Shown: positions 47,474 to 60,464, numbered from the stretch's first letter. The stretch: 64,000 bases of DNA from Karalla daura (GCA_029224185.1 CM055193.1:16269169-16333168), one strand, 5' to 3'. The notes: generated from the sequence alone by a model not told the origin. A program made the numbers and translations.

Positions 47474-49290
47474 CAGCAAGTGCTTGAATAGGATGGGCTG
47501 GAGATAAGTGAGAGATGTAGAGGAAAGATGGAGCCGATGTGCGGTGGGAGGCGGCAGACGGTGCACAGGAGATGGTGTGAGACAAAGTGATAAGATGGAT
47601 GGAAGGAGGAAATTTAAGTGAGCGTGTTTTAAAGTGGGAGAAGTCGACGGGTGAAGCCAGTATTTAGAGCCCGGAGCAGAGCCTCAGGCGTGCTGACAAA
47701 CTGTGGAGGGAGAGACGAGAAACAGAGCTGAAGTCCAATGAAAGACCTGGAATCTACTCAGAAACACACAACAGAGTTAGTAAAATACACAGATTTAAGC
47801 CCTGGAGCCCAACAAATCACTTATCACATCTCTCTTGCATCTGTCTGATACTACAGGTAGCTAAACAGAAGAAACAAACTGGTAGTGATACGTCCATCCA
47901 TCCTGCTTTTTGCCAGACTGGTCTGGCCTTTATATTCAAACGTATGTTCAAGACAAATGCTTAGATGGGTTGAAGTGGAGGGTTTTTTCTGCCTCTCACA
48001 AGACGACGATCGATGACAAACCCCCCCGTAAGTGTTATTCTAATATCTATCAATAAAATGCAAACGTATTAAGCATTTTCGATCGATCGCTTTGGAGGCT
48101 GCCAGTGTTGTTTGCCTTGGTCAGTCACTTTCTGCCACAGAGCAGTACCAAAGTTGAGATGCAGAGACATGGCATCTGTGGACAGATGTCAAGTGACTGG
48201 ACTCTGTTCCTTTCTCATGGATAGCAGGAGGTGTGGCCATGCACCACATGAGGAATATGGCTGGACGCGGCGCTCTACATGAATTAACATAATCTCTTCC
48301 TCAATTTGATGCAAATGACTATGTTAAGTGCGATGTGCAGGGTTTTAGCAAGTATCTCTCGCTGCATCCTGCCTGTTCCTTGCTGTTTTTCAGAATGTAT
48401 TCCAGCCACTGTTTGGCTTTAATGTGAGACAGGTTCGCTGGCTGCTGCTTTTATCTAAAAGGATTCAATAAAAGATTCTGAAGGGGAGGAATTCCATTAA
48501 ATGCAAACATACCCCACCTCTGGCCATCTGTCCACTGTAATTTGCTTTCTTTTCTTTTTTTTTTAAGAAATTACACATACGCAAATCTTGTCTTACCCCG
48601 CACATCATGGAGCAAACAACAGGGTAGAAAATGGAGTTCGCTCAGGATGATGAGAGAAGAAAGTGTGATTGCACAGCAGAGGTGGAGAATGGAAAGCAGA
48701 AAATGAGATGTAGAGATGTCAAACGGCCGCCGGCTAATAAACCTTTGAAATACAAACTGATTTAGAAAAAGGAGCGTCAGTTTCAGCTCTTTCATGTGCC
48801 CTCCTAAGAAGATGATAGAGAGCCGTGCAGCAGAGAGCAATCGCTTGCTGAAGCATCAGTGCAGCCTGTGCTGAAATGAATGAGTCCTGCGCACACATAC
48901 AGTAGCAGCTCCATCACGCTCTGTGAGGCTTCGCTGTGTGCAGTTTGATTTCTTCATCAATACGTAAAAGTGATTGAACAGCTTGGCTAGATTACATTTT
49001 GTTATCACAGAGTTGTTGCCTCTGGCTTGTAATACTGAAACAATTCAGCTGACTTACTGATTAATTAGCGAAGAGGAAATAAAATGTCCAAAAACATTGA
49101 TGGGGCCGTAATTGATTTAACCACTTGTAAAGCAGAAATACCCATAAGAAGTTCATGGGTTCCTAATTTCAAAGAATCTTCTGTTTCCATCAGCCTCTAT
49201 GTGTGCAGCTTGAGATTCCTGAAGCCTCCCTTCCTCTCTTCATCCTTTCCTTGGAAGTTTCTAAACCCTTCATACTTGGCCTCAATCAAG
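47470..49290. other. Non-coding stretch
   Basis: Intron-like. ATGCAAAT (POU octamer) occurs near 48309, and 48400-48510 is complex A/T-rich sequence that might be conserved. No exon signal is seen. Confidence 0.5.
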
Positions 49291-49299
49291 ACCGATGTT

Positions 49300-49510
49300 C
49301 ACAGCCGACCTCAGGTGACTCTTAAGGCTATTAATGACCATCATTAATAGCCTGATACTCAAAATGGCTATGCTAACAACTTCACACAGGCTAAGTCCTG
49401 GGCTTCCCCACCAGCCAGGCAGACCTGAAGAAGAAGCCTCTTGTATGAAGGTGAGACATCTTCAAGACTCTACAACAAGTAAAGTTGCCATGACTCCATA
49501 ATTCCTTGGA
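49300..49510 (+). mobile_element. Retroelement-like dispersed repeat remnant
   Basis: It contains 'aaggctattaatgaccatca', 'ggctaagtcctgggc', 'cagacctgaagaagaagcc', 'gagacatcttcaagactc' and 'agttgccatgactcc'. This resembles a repeat tail common in fish genomes ('gacctgaagaagcctctt...gaaacgtcttcaag'). The 87-codon open frame ending at 49347 may be a decayed coding tail or chance. I cannot name the family securely. Confidence 0.45.
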
Positions 49511-50209
49511 CATGGTTCTCATGGATATTTGAGGCCTGCAGGGTCAGCATGGTCATTTTATTTGACCTTTTTTTTCTTCACGTCTTGACATGGTTGGGAA
49601 GAGTTTTGTCAACTGCCAAAGACAGAGAGAGACTCAATAAATGGGTGGCATGTGTGAAACTGGCGTCTCGAAGACTGAATAATGTGATGAACATTTAACT
49701 TAAATTTAAGCTAATTCAGGGCAGAGGATCGAATCATGATTGGCCATGAAAGAGGGTTCAGGAGTTATTTGGATATTATCATTGTTATTATTATTATTGT
49801 TACATGCCGTCTCAGTGATTGCATTCTGCCCATATTCTTCTGGGGTTTTTTTAGAGGAGAGGAAATATTGACGGAAAGTACTTTTTCATGCTTGGAGAGT
49901 CAAAGCTGAACAAAATGAAATGAAGACGTGCCGACGGGACCGATACTCACATTCAGATATTCAATATCACACAAGCACCAAAGTCCATCAGGAAGATAGA
50001 AGAGGAAGAAATAAAGCCCATGTAACCAATTGTGTTTTCTCACAGAGGTTTATTGATGTAAGAGATTGTTAATTAAATGTTCCTTTGGAGTGAAAAGCTT
50101 TGGCTGAGATGAAATGAAGGATGAAGGCTGGAGGAGAACAGAGAGCTTCTTGTTTTGGTTGGAGTCAAACAGTCGGACTTAATTATATATAGTATGCCCC
50201 ATTCGCCCG

Positions 50210-50301
<92 letters not shown>

Positions 50302-52725
50302 TGTGTGTGTGTTTGGCTTTATATATACCACACAGTTGGGGTATGTGTGTGTTCATGCATATGTGTCCATCTCCATTGTTCATTTTAGTGCTCTCACATG
50401 GTTGCACACGTGTGTGAACTAGGCCTGAGATGATGGTGATGATGATTAATGTGGACCTTTTGCAGGATGTTAACTGTTCCTGCAGCAGGTTAATTAGATT
50501 ACACGAAGCCTGGTGAAACCATAGTGGGACAGGTTAACCCACCGCTGTGATTTTATCTAATGCTCAGGGCCACTCAGAGCACGGCCCTGAGGCTTTTCAA
50601 TTGTTCAAACAATGCAAACTTGATAATCGATAACTTTCTTGGTGTCAATAATTAACTGGGAACTCAGTTTGTTGATATGTGATGGATCATTTTGAAGTCG
50701 GACCGAGGCCTTGCAGTGTGTAGAAACAGCCTGTTTTAAGCTGGTTATGAAGATTCAAGGCCCTTGCTGGAAGTCAGTTTCAGCCTTGAAGGCAAAGCCT
50801 TGAGGAAAAGTATATGTATGTTTTTGAGAATCAATAATCAGAATGATAGATTTTTTCCCCCTTAAATAACACATAGTAAAACCACATGTGCGCCTCTGAT
50901 GAAGGTCTTCCCTCAATGTTCAGATTTTATGGTTTTGGATTCATCACATCACTTGTTGGCAGGAAAAGCTGATGTGCATTCAGATTGTTGCTATTGTTGT
51001 TCAAATAACTTTCACATATTTTAATTCTGACATTTTTATCAGAATAAAAGCTCAACTGCATATCATCCATCTATGCCATCACTGCTGTTGTGGTGTGTGT
51101 TGCTATAGTAAAGAGGCTCCGGCCTCCCTGCCATGACGTAGCATGCTCATTTGGTGCAGCATGTCATCATCCCAAATTATAGTATAGTATACCCATGACT
51201 CATGGTATCACACTTTCTGCCAAAATAAAAGCGCTGGGAGCTCATTTGTGCGTATGTTCAAGTCCCCCTACTGCGCAGTGCTCACAGAGCTTGCTCCTTT
51301 GTAAAGAAACTCCGTCTTGTGCTTTGAAGACATGAAAACATGGGAGCTGCACCAGAAGTCTCTGCAAAGACAGAAAGAGAAAGGAGTGCCTCAGCCACAG
51401 CGAAGATAAATGCCTGATTGTACAGTCTGGACCGTATCTGGTCAGTGAGCGAATTGTCAGTGCAAATGCTGCACAACAATTTCCCTCAGGATGGACTTCT
51501 ATCTTCCTCTGTCTTATCTGAAGGAAGTAATTAGCTTGCATTACACAAGTTCCATAAAGCATTGATGTAAATTCACTTTATGCCGGCTGATGCACTGAAT
51601 ATCATGGGAGACCGACGTTGAAAGGAGCAAAGAGAAAGCGAAAACACACAGAGAGGAGTGAGGACAGAGGAAGAATATGAGAGCAGAGGAAAATTAATTG
51701 GAGAAGCGAGGCCGTGTGTGTGTCTCTCACAAAAAACAAAACCATAACAAAAGGAAGCAGTGAATTATTAAGCTGGAGGGAGGGGCAGAATGTAAAACCC
51801 AGAGACGGCTTACCTCCCAACCCTATGCACGCCGCGGGTCTCGCTGCCTGTCAGGGCGGCTGCCGTCCCCCAGCAGAGCTGCGTACAGTACATTAACGTG
51901 CATTAAAGCTACAGCTCCCTCTCCCTGGCCTATATAGAGTTCACCTCCCCATCAATCTTTCATGGTTAACCCCCAAAAATATAGAGCAAACCTAATTTAC
52001 CATGAGTCAACACACAATCCACCCTGGTGCTGGAGCGGAGAGGGTGACTTCCCATGGTTCTGCGGACATGTCTGCAAAACAGAAACCTGCTCCTCTCTCA
52101 GGTGTAACACGTGCTCTACAGCTCCTATTACTTTACTTGCTTTTTGACAAAGCGAGCTAGATGTGTGACAAACGTGCCTGGCAGCGGGAGGATGTCATGT
52201 GTTGCATCCTGAGGCATTCAGCACTGAATTACTTTCTTTTTACACATAGACACACGAACGCTGCATCAGAGCATGGAAACTCCCAGTCCTCCTTATACTG
52301 TTGTGGATCAAATTGATAGTGTGTTTTTGCCTTGTCCTCACAGAAAGGTGGCTTTGTCCCTGAGGTGTATTGACATAATTGTTCTGAGCAGTGAGCAGTG
52401 TGTAAAGTCTGAAAGAGTATCTTTCTTGTATTGATATTTAAAGGCACTTTTCATCGATTGGGTTCTCTAGTCAAGCACCGAACATTTTAATTGGTCTAAA
52501 TCCTTATGGAATTTAAATAAAGTCAAACAAAACCACAAGTGAGACTGTGAACTTTAAACGTGAGCAACTTGAGAGAATGAAATATCAAAAGAGATAGATT
52601 CAATAGATGTTTTATAAATTCAAGACAAGCTCAGATAAGGGGAGTGACGGTCCACAGAGTTACAGTGATGCAGCTGAGTGAGATGTACACAGCAGATGGT
52701 ACTTTATCTGAATATCTATCTCCCT

Positions 52726-52728
<3 letters not shown>
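49511..52728. other. Non-coding stretch
   Basis: Apart from the long GT array at 50.2 kb I see no features. The minus-strand frame at 51242-51562 (106 codons) has no splice or family support. Confidence 0.5.
50214..50312 (+). repeat. (GT)n microsatellite, 99 bp
   Basis: The longest dinucleotide array in the window, pure except for one TA step near 50295. Confidence 0.95.

Positions 52729-52788
<60 letters not shown>
52729..52788 (+). repeat. (CA)n microsatellite
   Basis: Thirty pure CA units. Confidence 0.95.
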
Positions 52789-52789
<1 letters not shown>

Positions 52790-53324
52790 ATGTTTCCTGG
52801 TGTATAGGGTGCTGTAGTTTGTGCAAAGTAGGTCATGAGGGCAGTGTTGACCATTACAGCCTGACTGTGGCAAGCAGCTTACCTCACTCACTATTAATAG
52901 GCACACATGCACACACGCGTACACGTACACGTACACATACACACATACACTCGTATACGTCAGACAGGAGGCAGGAGATCATAGATGAATAGATGCATAA
53001 CTTAACAGAGCATTAGTGTAGACATACCTTCACTGAGCGAATGCAAGAGGGAGACTGTATACATTAAAATGCTGCTTTATAGAGCGGATGGTGTCACTAA
53101 CTGTAAAGGTAAATGACAGCTGCTCATTATAGCAGACACATAAACCACGACAAAGGGCTCGAGAGTATTTGTGTTTTGGCCAGTGCTCGGCAGGGGAACA
53201 GAAGAGTGCGCACATGTTTGCTTCTTTCATTGTGAGAGAGAGCATTTCAACACAAAAGCTACATTCACCCTCACACTCTCCCCCCTCTGCACCCCTCCTC
53301 CATCCATAATCCATTTTCTTCAAG

Positions 53325-53640
53325 GTTGCAGCAGTGGAGGAAGAGAGGGCAGAGTTAGAGGAGGGAGAGGATGCAGAGGAGGAGGAGGAGGAGAGGGCAA
53401 ATGGGAGAGGACATCAGGAGAGAAAGGAGCGGGGCTGAAGGGGAGCCAAAAATGACCAGAGAGAGGCAACAGTGAGAGAAAAAGCAAGGGCAAGGCAGAG
53501 AGGAGAAGAGTAGAGAGAAAATGAGAGGAGTGAAGGGAAGGAATGAAAAGAAGGGCCAGAAGGCAGAGGATGAGGGGGGCAGAGGGAGCGTGAACAGGAG
53601 AAGCATAAGAAAATTGGACAGCAGCGGGAGGACGGGGTGT
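53325..53640 (+). repeat. Purine-rich (GA) tract
   Basis: A G/A-rich plus strand for about 300 bp, with a GGA triplet core at 53375-53394. Poly-Glu/Gly frames on plus and Pro/Leu/Ser frames on minus follow from this. Confidence 0.8.
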
Positions 53641-54059
53641 TTTCACACACTTCTGAGGAATCATGTGCTCCCTTCCACCCTAAATATGTCAGGGAAACCC
53701 CCGGCGCTGCTCCGCTGCAGTCACACTCACTCTGCATTACGCCTTTTCTTTTTTTCCTCCAAGCGAATGTGAACGGGCACATTTTAAAGAACAGGACTGC
53801 ATCGACCGTGTCCGTTTGCTGCACGCTGAGCCTGGTGTTTGCTCACTGAAGGAAGCTCTCGCTGAAATAAAGACAAGTCAGGCTCCAGCTGAGAACAGAA
53901 GAGATTCTGTGCCATTTTAGTGCCTTTGAAGTAAAGTAATAAAAGTAATGAAAAGTTTGGATCAGGGTGACGTGGCTTAAAGCTCAGTGTTTGACTGGCG
54001 TTGACCTGAGGCATGAAATCGATCGATTATAGCAGGAGAGAAGACACTCTTCACACCTG

Positions 54060-54270
54060 TGTGTATGATGCACGTTCAAGAAGCAGTCTGCATGTTCTCC
54101 CTTCTCCAGTTTCCTCCCACAGTCCATAGACATACATGTCTGTGTTGAGTGGAGACTTTAAATTGCCTCTAGGTGTGAGTGTGAATAAAAGTGTGTGTGT
54201 GTGTGTGTGTGTGTGTGTCCTGCATGGCTGAGGTACGTTCCTGCTGACTCCTTGCCAGGAACGCAGGATC
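54060..54270 (-). mobile_element. LINE-like (L2/Maui-type) 3'-tail remnant, inverted
   Basis: Read on plus it shows the reverse complements of the family blocks: 'ctgcatgttctcccttctcc', 'tttcctcccacagtccatag', 'catacatgtctgtg', 'tttaaattgcctctaggtgt'. A (GT)n run (54191-54218) has expanded inside it, where full copies have 'cacactcacacc' sequence. Confidence 0.7.
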
Positions 54271-54914
54271 ACATCAGGGCTCATTGACATTTGCAGTACA
54301 AAGTGTGTCCACGTGGTACGTTCGAGTGGTGGGATCACAATGTGTCACATTTACATTTGCCATAGGTCATGGCGGGGATCGCATGATCACAGAGCCTCTG
54401 GCAGCTCACGCAGTCCAGCCCTGCTGTCAAAACGGTGGCTTGGTTTGGCTGAAATTCACCGGACGCACTGTTCTTATGGCTCAGTGGTCTGGCACGATTG
54501 TGGTTCAGTTTGGGATTTCTGCCAGAAACTGGGCTGCAGTTGACTGGTATACTGGACTGGTTCAGGCTGTTTGCTCTTCTCACCAGCTGCATTTGCTGCA
54601 TGTAGAATTTTAATCATTTATGAGTCGTTTTTTTTTTTTTTTTTTTTAGTCTTTGTAGTTACAGACCACCATCTATGTTAAGGATCATTTAATATGATTT
54701 AATGGAGACGTGATTGAGAAATCACATGAGATGGATTAATGGTGTGGGTGTGTTAGAGCCATGTACAGTAAGCAGCTCTTCCCTAATGACAGCAGTCAGG
54801 TTGCAGTTTGTCTGTGTTCTGTATGTAATAAAATGTATGTATTCATGCATACGACAGGCAGTCAACGCTTTCAGATAAGATATTTGAAAATAAAGCTAAA
54901 CACACACACACACT

Positions 54915-54940
54915 CCCCCCCCCCCCCCCCCCCCCCCCCC
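54915..54940 (+). repeat. Poly-C tract (26 bp)
   Basis: Twenty-six consecutive C residues right after a short (CA)n run. Confidence 0.9.
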
Positions 54941-55806
54941 GCATCACTTTCTGCATTACTCCATCCTGTCCAACCCTCCCCCCTACGCATCTCCTGCTCA
55001 CATTTTGCCATTTCCTCCTTTGTCCATTCGTGCCCGCTCTGTCTTTCTCTCCCCCTCCTCCCCCCATCTCTCACTCCTCTAATTTGTTCTCTGGTACATT
55101 ATTTTGCTATTGCTCAGTCAGTTTCTCTGCAATGATCTCTGCTTCTCCTCTCCTGTCTCCTCTGACTCAAAGCAGGAGGAGGGGCCCATTGTTCTTCCCC
55201 TCGGCCTCACGCCCAACACTGCTCTCCTCCTCATATCCCACAGCTCAGCATCCTGCCTCTGTGTCTGTGTGTGTGTCCATTAAACGCTAATTATGTTTGC
55301 TGAAGCTCGAACGCAACAGCTTGTGTACTGTACGTGTGTACTGTGAGAGTGAGTTGGCAAACATTACATAGCAAGTGAAGGTGCATTTAGTTAAAATAGC
55401 AGTTAAACATGGCCAAATTAGTCTCAGAATGTTTTGTCCATATGGTGCATTCGTTCCTTGTCCATTTGTGCTTGGGGTCATGTTTTGCTGCTTTTCGCCC
55501 GGCTGGTTCTATTTTCCATCCCTCCAGAAAGTCTGACTGCTTGATCCTAAAGTCTCTTTCACCTCTAAAGTCATTCATATTGATATTTCCACACACCACC
55601 GGTATTTGTGTGACAGTGACAGAGGCTGATGTAGCCGGTGACCTTATACAGTAAATACATGATATTCAGGATGTGATGAGTCTGCAGGTGAACTGCAAGC
55701 TGCCTCATGGCTGTGTGCTCTGATTATTTCCCCCACTGTCTTCTATCCTCTGCTGCCCACATGATGCAATATTAATTGACTCCGATCAGAGGAGGGAAAG
55801 AGTGTA

Positions 55807-55809
<3 letters not shown>

Positions 55810-55864
<55 letters not shown>

Positions 55865-55865
55865 T
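55810..55865 (+). repeat. Compound (TG)n(AG)n microsatellite
   Basis: Seventeen TG units then eleven AG units. Confidence 0.95.
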
Positions 55866-56613
55866 GAGTGCTCATATCCCATCCATCTTCTATTCTTTCT
55901 CATGGTTCCCTCCTCTCCTGAGAGATGAAACCTCAGTACACTGCATTACACCACAGCTGTACATAATACACATACACAGGATCTGCTGTCTATTTGTTTA
56001 TTTTATATTTTATGCATGAAATCCATTAGATTATACACACAACTTCTAGCTTTCCTCAAAATCCATCATCACCCAGTCGGCCCTGCGCTTTCTAATGATA
56101 GAACAGGTCTAAAGCTGGAAAATAGAAACCGAAGGCAGAAATGAGTAAATGAGTTTGTAACAATCAGCGTCACGTCTGAGGCCGTGTCTCTGAGTTACGT
56201 CCTCGGCGTGTGGTTTCAGTTTCTGTGAGTGACAGCAGGGAATTGGTGGAGCGGATTACATCTCATTAAACAGTGAGATTGATCTGTTCAGCTTGAGATT
56301 GCCATCAGCAGGATTAACTCTGCCGCTGATAATGAGTGACATAATAAATCTGTCCCCGTGGCGTTCGTAGAAAGACACACTCGCGGAATCTCCCTCTCGG
56401 CCTGAGCCGATATTTGGGACGTGACCGAGAGAGCAGGCGGCGATCAGCGAGCTCCGCTCTGGTTTCCTGATCAGATCACAGCGGGCCTCCTTCATGTGTA
56501 TTTGAGGGAACGGAGATTTCTGATGTGTCCCTCTACTGTCCTTCACAAAGCTTTACAGTCCCGCTCCGTCCAATCAGGACAAGACCGCTTTGCTCCTACA
56601 CAAATCTCATTAT

Positions 56614-56633
56614 GGGTTAGGGTTAGGGTTAGG
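56614..56633 (+). repeat. Interstitial telomere-like array
   Basis: Three consecutive GGGTTA units plus GG, the vertebrate telomere hexamer, in unique surroundings. Too short to mark a chromosome fusion. Confidence 0.85.
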
Positions 56634-57359
56634 AGGTATATCTGTATGTGCCGTTCCGAGGTTTACATTTTAGCTGGCGCCCTTTTTACATAACTTGTGT
56701 GACCCAGCGTTCCACCTCAGTTCTAGTGAGGAAGAGACACATGGGCGAGAGACAAGAAGCAAGATAGATGGATGGATAGAAACCGTATGGATCTCTTACT
56801 TCAGAAATACAACTCTTAAAAGTTCAAAGTGAAAGGATTTCTTTTTAAAAGAGCCCGGTTAAGTTCTTCAAAACAGCTTGAGGATTTTTATAAAGACTAA
56901 GGATCATTTTCCACCTCTAAAAGAACGTGATCGTGGTCAAATGAATGATCCATTTATCATCCACCACGTTGTTGTGAAGACAGTACAAATATTGATTGCA
57001 GTCAAGGCTGTTGTACAAATTGCTTGAAAATATTCAATAAAAATGAAGAGAGTAGAAGTGTTATTTAACCACGCAGTTAAATATTTCACAAACCGGAGCT
57101 TTTGTGGTTTTGTGAGTAAAAAGATCACAGCAGATGTGGGTGCTGCAGGACTCCTGGTTTTATTTCGATGGAGTTGCACAGTGTTCTTGACATCTATCTG
57201 CGACGCCATTTCCTGACAACATCTGGGAACATCTGTCCATCAATGCAGCCCCACTCATCCTCGATTTCATCCTCATCCCTGCTTCTGCCCGGTGCCCCTG
57301 CTGCTGTGCTGCTCTGAGTCTGCAGCAGCAAAGGATCCGCAGGAAACAGGACGGCGGGG

Positions 57360-57530
57360 CCACATTTAAATAACAAATGGAGCTGTGAATGTGCATGCTA
57401 ATCATTATCATAATTGCTGAAAATTGATGCTGTTAATGTAGATAATTACAGGCTTTGCACTTTCCACATTTACATATGTGTTTTGTTGACAAGGCTGAAA
57501 TCAGCGGAGTGATTTCAGAGCAAATGAGAG
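57360..57530. promoter_or_regulatory. Candidate conserved non-coding element
   Basis: Repeat-free sequence with clustered TAAT/ATTA cores ('ctaatcattatcataattg', 'gctgttaatgtagataatta') and TTGACAAGG. The density of homeodomain cores suggests an enhancer. Evidence is visual only. Confidence 0.22.
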
Positions 57531-57670
57531 TAAACAAGCCGCCTGGTTGATTCTGCCTCTCCCTCCCTCTCTTTCAAATGAATGCTCTCCACACATCTTT
57601 ATTACTCGCTCTCCTTTCCTGCTGCTTCTCATCTTTTCATCCAGTGCTCCTTCTCTCCCTTTCTAAAATC

Positions 57671-57672
<2 letters not shown>

Positions 57673-57724
<52 letters not shown>
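57673..57724 (+). repeat. (TG)n microsatellite
   Basis: Twenty-six TG units without interruption. Confidence 0.95.
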
Positions 57725-57728
<4 letters not shown>

Positions 57729-58222
57729 GGCAGATTGAGGCTGATAACTGAACAGGCAACCTTGTGTCGTTTGGACACTGGTGGTTGCAGTCGAGCGCTG
57801 AAAATAAAAAGAAAAGTCCAATAAAATGTCTGTAAAGTGTTAATCCACTAAGTGCCCGGTATCTGGTAGAGGAAGTGACCTCACAGTGCCTGAGATAACG
57901 ATCGTTTTGTTTGTGCCTGTTTTTCGAGGCATGTTGAACTGGGCATGGGCAAATCTGCGATGCAGATGGAGAAGAAACGCATCCAATTAGATTAACATGT
58001 CATCGCGCTTTCCCTCTGTGTCGTCTTCGTGATCTGAAATCAAGCGAAGCAGTCTTTGTTGATACACCCTCGAGCCAAGAGGAGAGTGCGCACATGAGGA
58101 CAAGGACACAAAAACAATAAGAATGTTCTCTGTTGCATCCTGCAGTTCTTTGGGCCTGTTTTCTCTCTGGTTGAGGGAGCTGTACATTTCGAGACCATTC
58201 CTGGGATGTCGTCTCATATTTA

Positions 58223-58262
58223 GTTATTCAGCAGATGCTGTTTTTCCAAAGCAACTCACAAA
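58223..58262 (+). repeat. Short teleost dispersed-repeat motif
   Basis: 'ttattcagcagatgctg' followed by 'ttttccaaagcaactcaca' closely follows the very common fish repeat 'cagacgcttttatccaaagcgacttaca'. Only the core survives. Confidence 0.45.
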
Positions 58263-58554
58263 GGAGAAAGATGCAACACTGCAATGGAAACCTAGTGTAA
58301 CAGGGCATCTTCATGCCGCCATCGGGGGGATGCTTTGAGTAAACAAAGCAGCAAGTGTCTCGCCCGCACGCATGGACGGGACTGTCACAGTCGTCACTTT
58401 GACCCCAGGTGCTTCTGATGCATGATACTGTAAGCATCACTGTGTCGCTTTGTGGCGTCTGTGCCGGAGACACAAATGATCACCCCCATTTTGTGATATG
58501 AATCGTTATCACTGTTCGCCCTTCCATTCCTGTATTGGTGTGAATCCTACCGGT

Positions 58555-58760
58555 GGGCGGCGGGGGGCCGGCTTCCCCTCCTGGAGATAACATCAGCCGT
58601 CCATTACAGTGAGAGAGAAAGGATGAAGATATTTTCGATTACAGGCAAACACCCAACACTGTCCCCTCTGTCCGGGCTGCCGCTGTCATCTGACCCACGA
58701 GCCGCTGCATCCATCAGCCTCTGGAGCCGCATGAGCCGGCCCGCCCGGGGCCGCCTGCCG
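58555..58760. promoter_or_regulatory. GC-rich patch
   Basis: 'ggtgggcggcggggggccggc' type sequence at 58552-58573 and 'ggcccgcccggggccgcc' at 58738-58755 flank ordinary sequence. No splice sites or start signals are convincing. Confidence 0.25.
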
Positions 58761-58874
58761 TGATGGACAGCGGCGAATTAGAGAGGGAAAGTGGGTGAAA
58801 GGACACGCAGAGATGGAGGGAGACACAAATAGAGAGAGAGGGAGAGGTTTATGTGTGTATATGCGAGAGAGCGA

Positions 58875-58904
58875 GTGTGTGTGTGTGTGTGTGTGTGTGC
58901 GTGT
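58875..58904 (+). repeat. (GT)n microsatellite
   Basis: GT units after a GA-rich lead-in (58833-58872). Confidence 0.9.
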
Positions 58905-59547
58905 CCGTCCCCTGCAGGCAGCCTCAGTGCGCTGCATTGTGTCATGTTGGCATGGCGGCGTTGTGCTCGTCCCATCCCATTAGCTCTCTGACTGACTGCC
59001 CGGGTCCTGCATCAGTCGGCTGCGTACCGCGCTGACTCCGGATTACAGCGTGACAGCTATTATCTCACCTCATTATCCCTCTCACTTGTGATGATGAATT
59101 TCATCATCGCTCCAAAAAAAAAAAAGGAAAGGGAAAAAAATATCCCGGGCTTTTCCCCTGCTCGCTGTGCAGCGCAGCATCTGGCCCGCTGGGTTTGATT
59201 AAGTGGGAAACTTGTGCCGCGTTTGTTCATCCAGATGTTTTTTACAATCACTTTGGATCGCTGCTCCCGCCAAAGCTAAATATCACTTCAGCGCTCTCGA
59301 CTCAAACTTTGATATACATTGAACACTGTGAATATATACGTTGAACACTCCGAACATGAAAGCAGTCCCAATAGCACCAACTGGACCATTCACTCAAACG
59401 TTCAAAAAAAGCCCTCAGTCTGACTGGGAATTGAACCCGACAGCAGCCTTCCTCTTCAGCATCACACATCAATTATAGATATATATTTATGAAAGTGCTA
59501 TTTTGTACTACTGTACGATTTTATTTTCTGACTGTGATATACTACTG

Positions 59548-59670
59548 CAGGGCTCCCACGCATTCTGGAATATCCTGAAAAAATAGTGACAGCTTTTCCA
59601 GTCATTGCACACACCTGGACAATGAGAGATAAAGGCAAATGTCCTGGAAAACTGTTATCCTGGAAAGAAA
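59548..59670 (+). repeat. Copy of the 'gctcccacg...tcctggaaaa' dispersed repeat
   Basis: It contains 'gggctcccacgcattctgg', 'ttttccagtcattgcac', 'tgtcctggaaaactg' and 'tcctggaaagaaagtagg'. The order and spacing are like those of the copy at 22.8 kb. Confidence 0.45.
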
Positions 59671-60258
59671 GTAGGATTATATGTCATAGATATATCATAG
59701 ATCAGTTAGAGCCATAAACCACACATCTTTCAAATCAGATTTGTGTGGATTTCTGCAAAAAATCATGACAGCAATCTGTATTAATGTACTGTTGATAGGA
59801 TAAGTTAATGTAGTTTCCCAGTCATTGACCGGGATTACAGAAGTTTGGAACCATCTCTGTTTGCCTCGGAGGCTCGTCAACAATGAAACAATGAGATTTA
59901 GGAGAGATTCGTGAGAACATTCTGATTCAAACATCCTTATCGGCAGCCCTGACACAGGAAGCATCCTCTTAAAGTTATTATTTGTAGTTCTGTGAGTCAT
60001 GTAGCTTTCAAAAACCCTGCAGCAGAAACTGACTGACTCCAGTGGTTTGACTCTGTCTGGACCGATGCCTCCTCTCTTAATTGATTGTCTATAGCATGCA
60101 GTGAAGCTGCAAACTATGTGTGTGATGTTATATTTAAGATATCATAAGTATGATCACCATGTAGCACATTTAGTATCTTGTATGTAATGGGAAAGTCTCT
60201 TGAGGTGACTCTTTAATGAAGGCAGAAACAGAGGGTGGTGTTTTGGATTTGTCCTTTG

Positions 60259-60298
60259 GTGTTTGTGTGTGTGTGTGTGCGTGTGTGTGTGTGTGTGT
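60259..60298 (+). repeat. (GT)n microsatellite
   Basis: GT units with one GC step. Confidence 0.9.
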
Positions 60299-60410
60299 CA
60301 TTGTGTGATAAGACATATTTGCAACAAAGGAGGTTATACAAACACATAGACCTTTTCATGTGAACCCAGGCCGATGGGGCACAGGGGTACAGGGTGGGGT
60401 GTGTGTTTTG

Positions 60411-60426
60411 TTTGTGTGTGTGCATG

Positions 60427-60464
<38 letters not shown>

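Larger units (their letters stand above)
54941..57360. other. Non-coding stretch
   Basis: 54941-55080 is pyrimidine-rich. 56220-56480 is complex, repeat-free sequence that might be a conserved element. A short telomere-like array lies at 56614. I see no exon. Confidence 0.5.

Noticed and set aside
53171..53455. Plus-strand frames with poly-Glu or Gly/Arg stretches after an acceptor-like 'cttcaag'
   Set aside because: These frames simply read the GA-rich tract; the acceptor-like site has a weak pyrimidine run and there is no donor.
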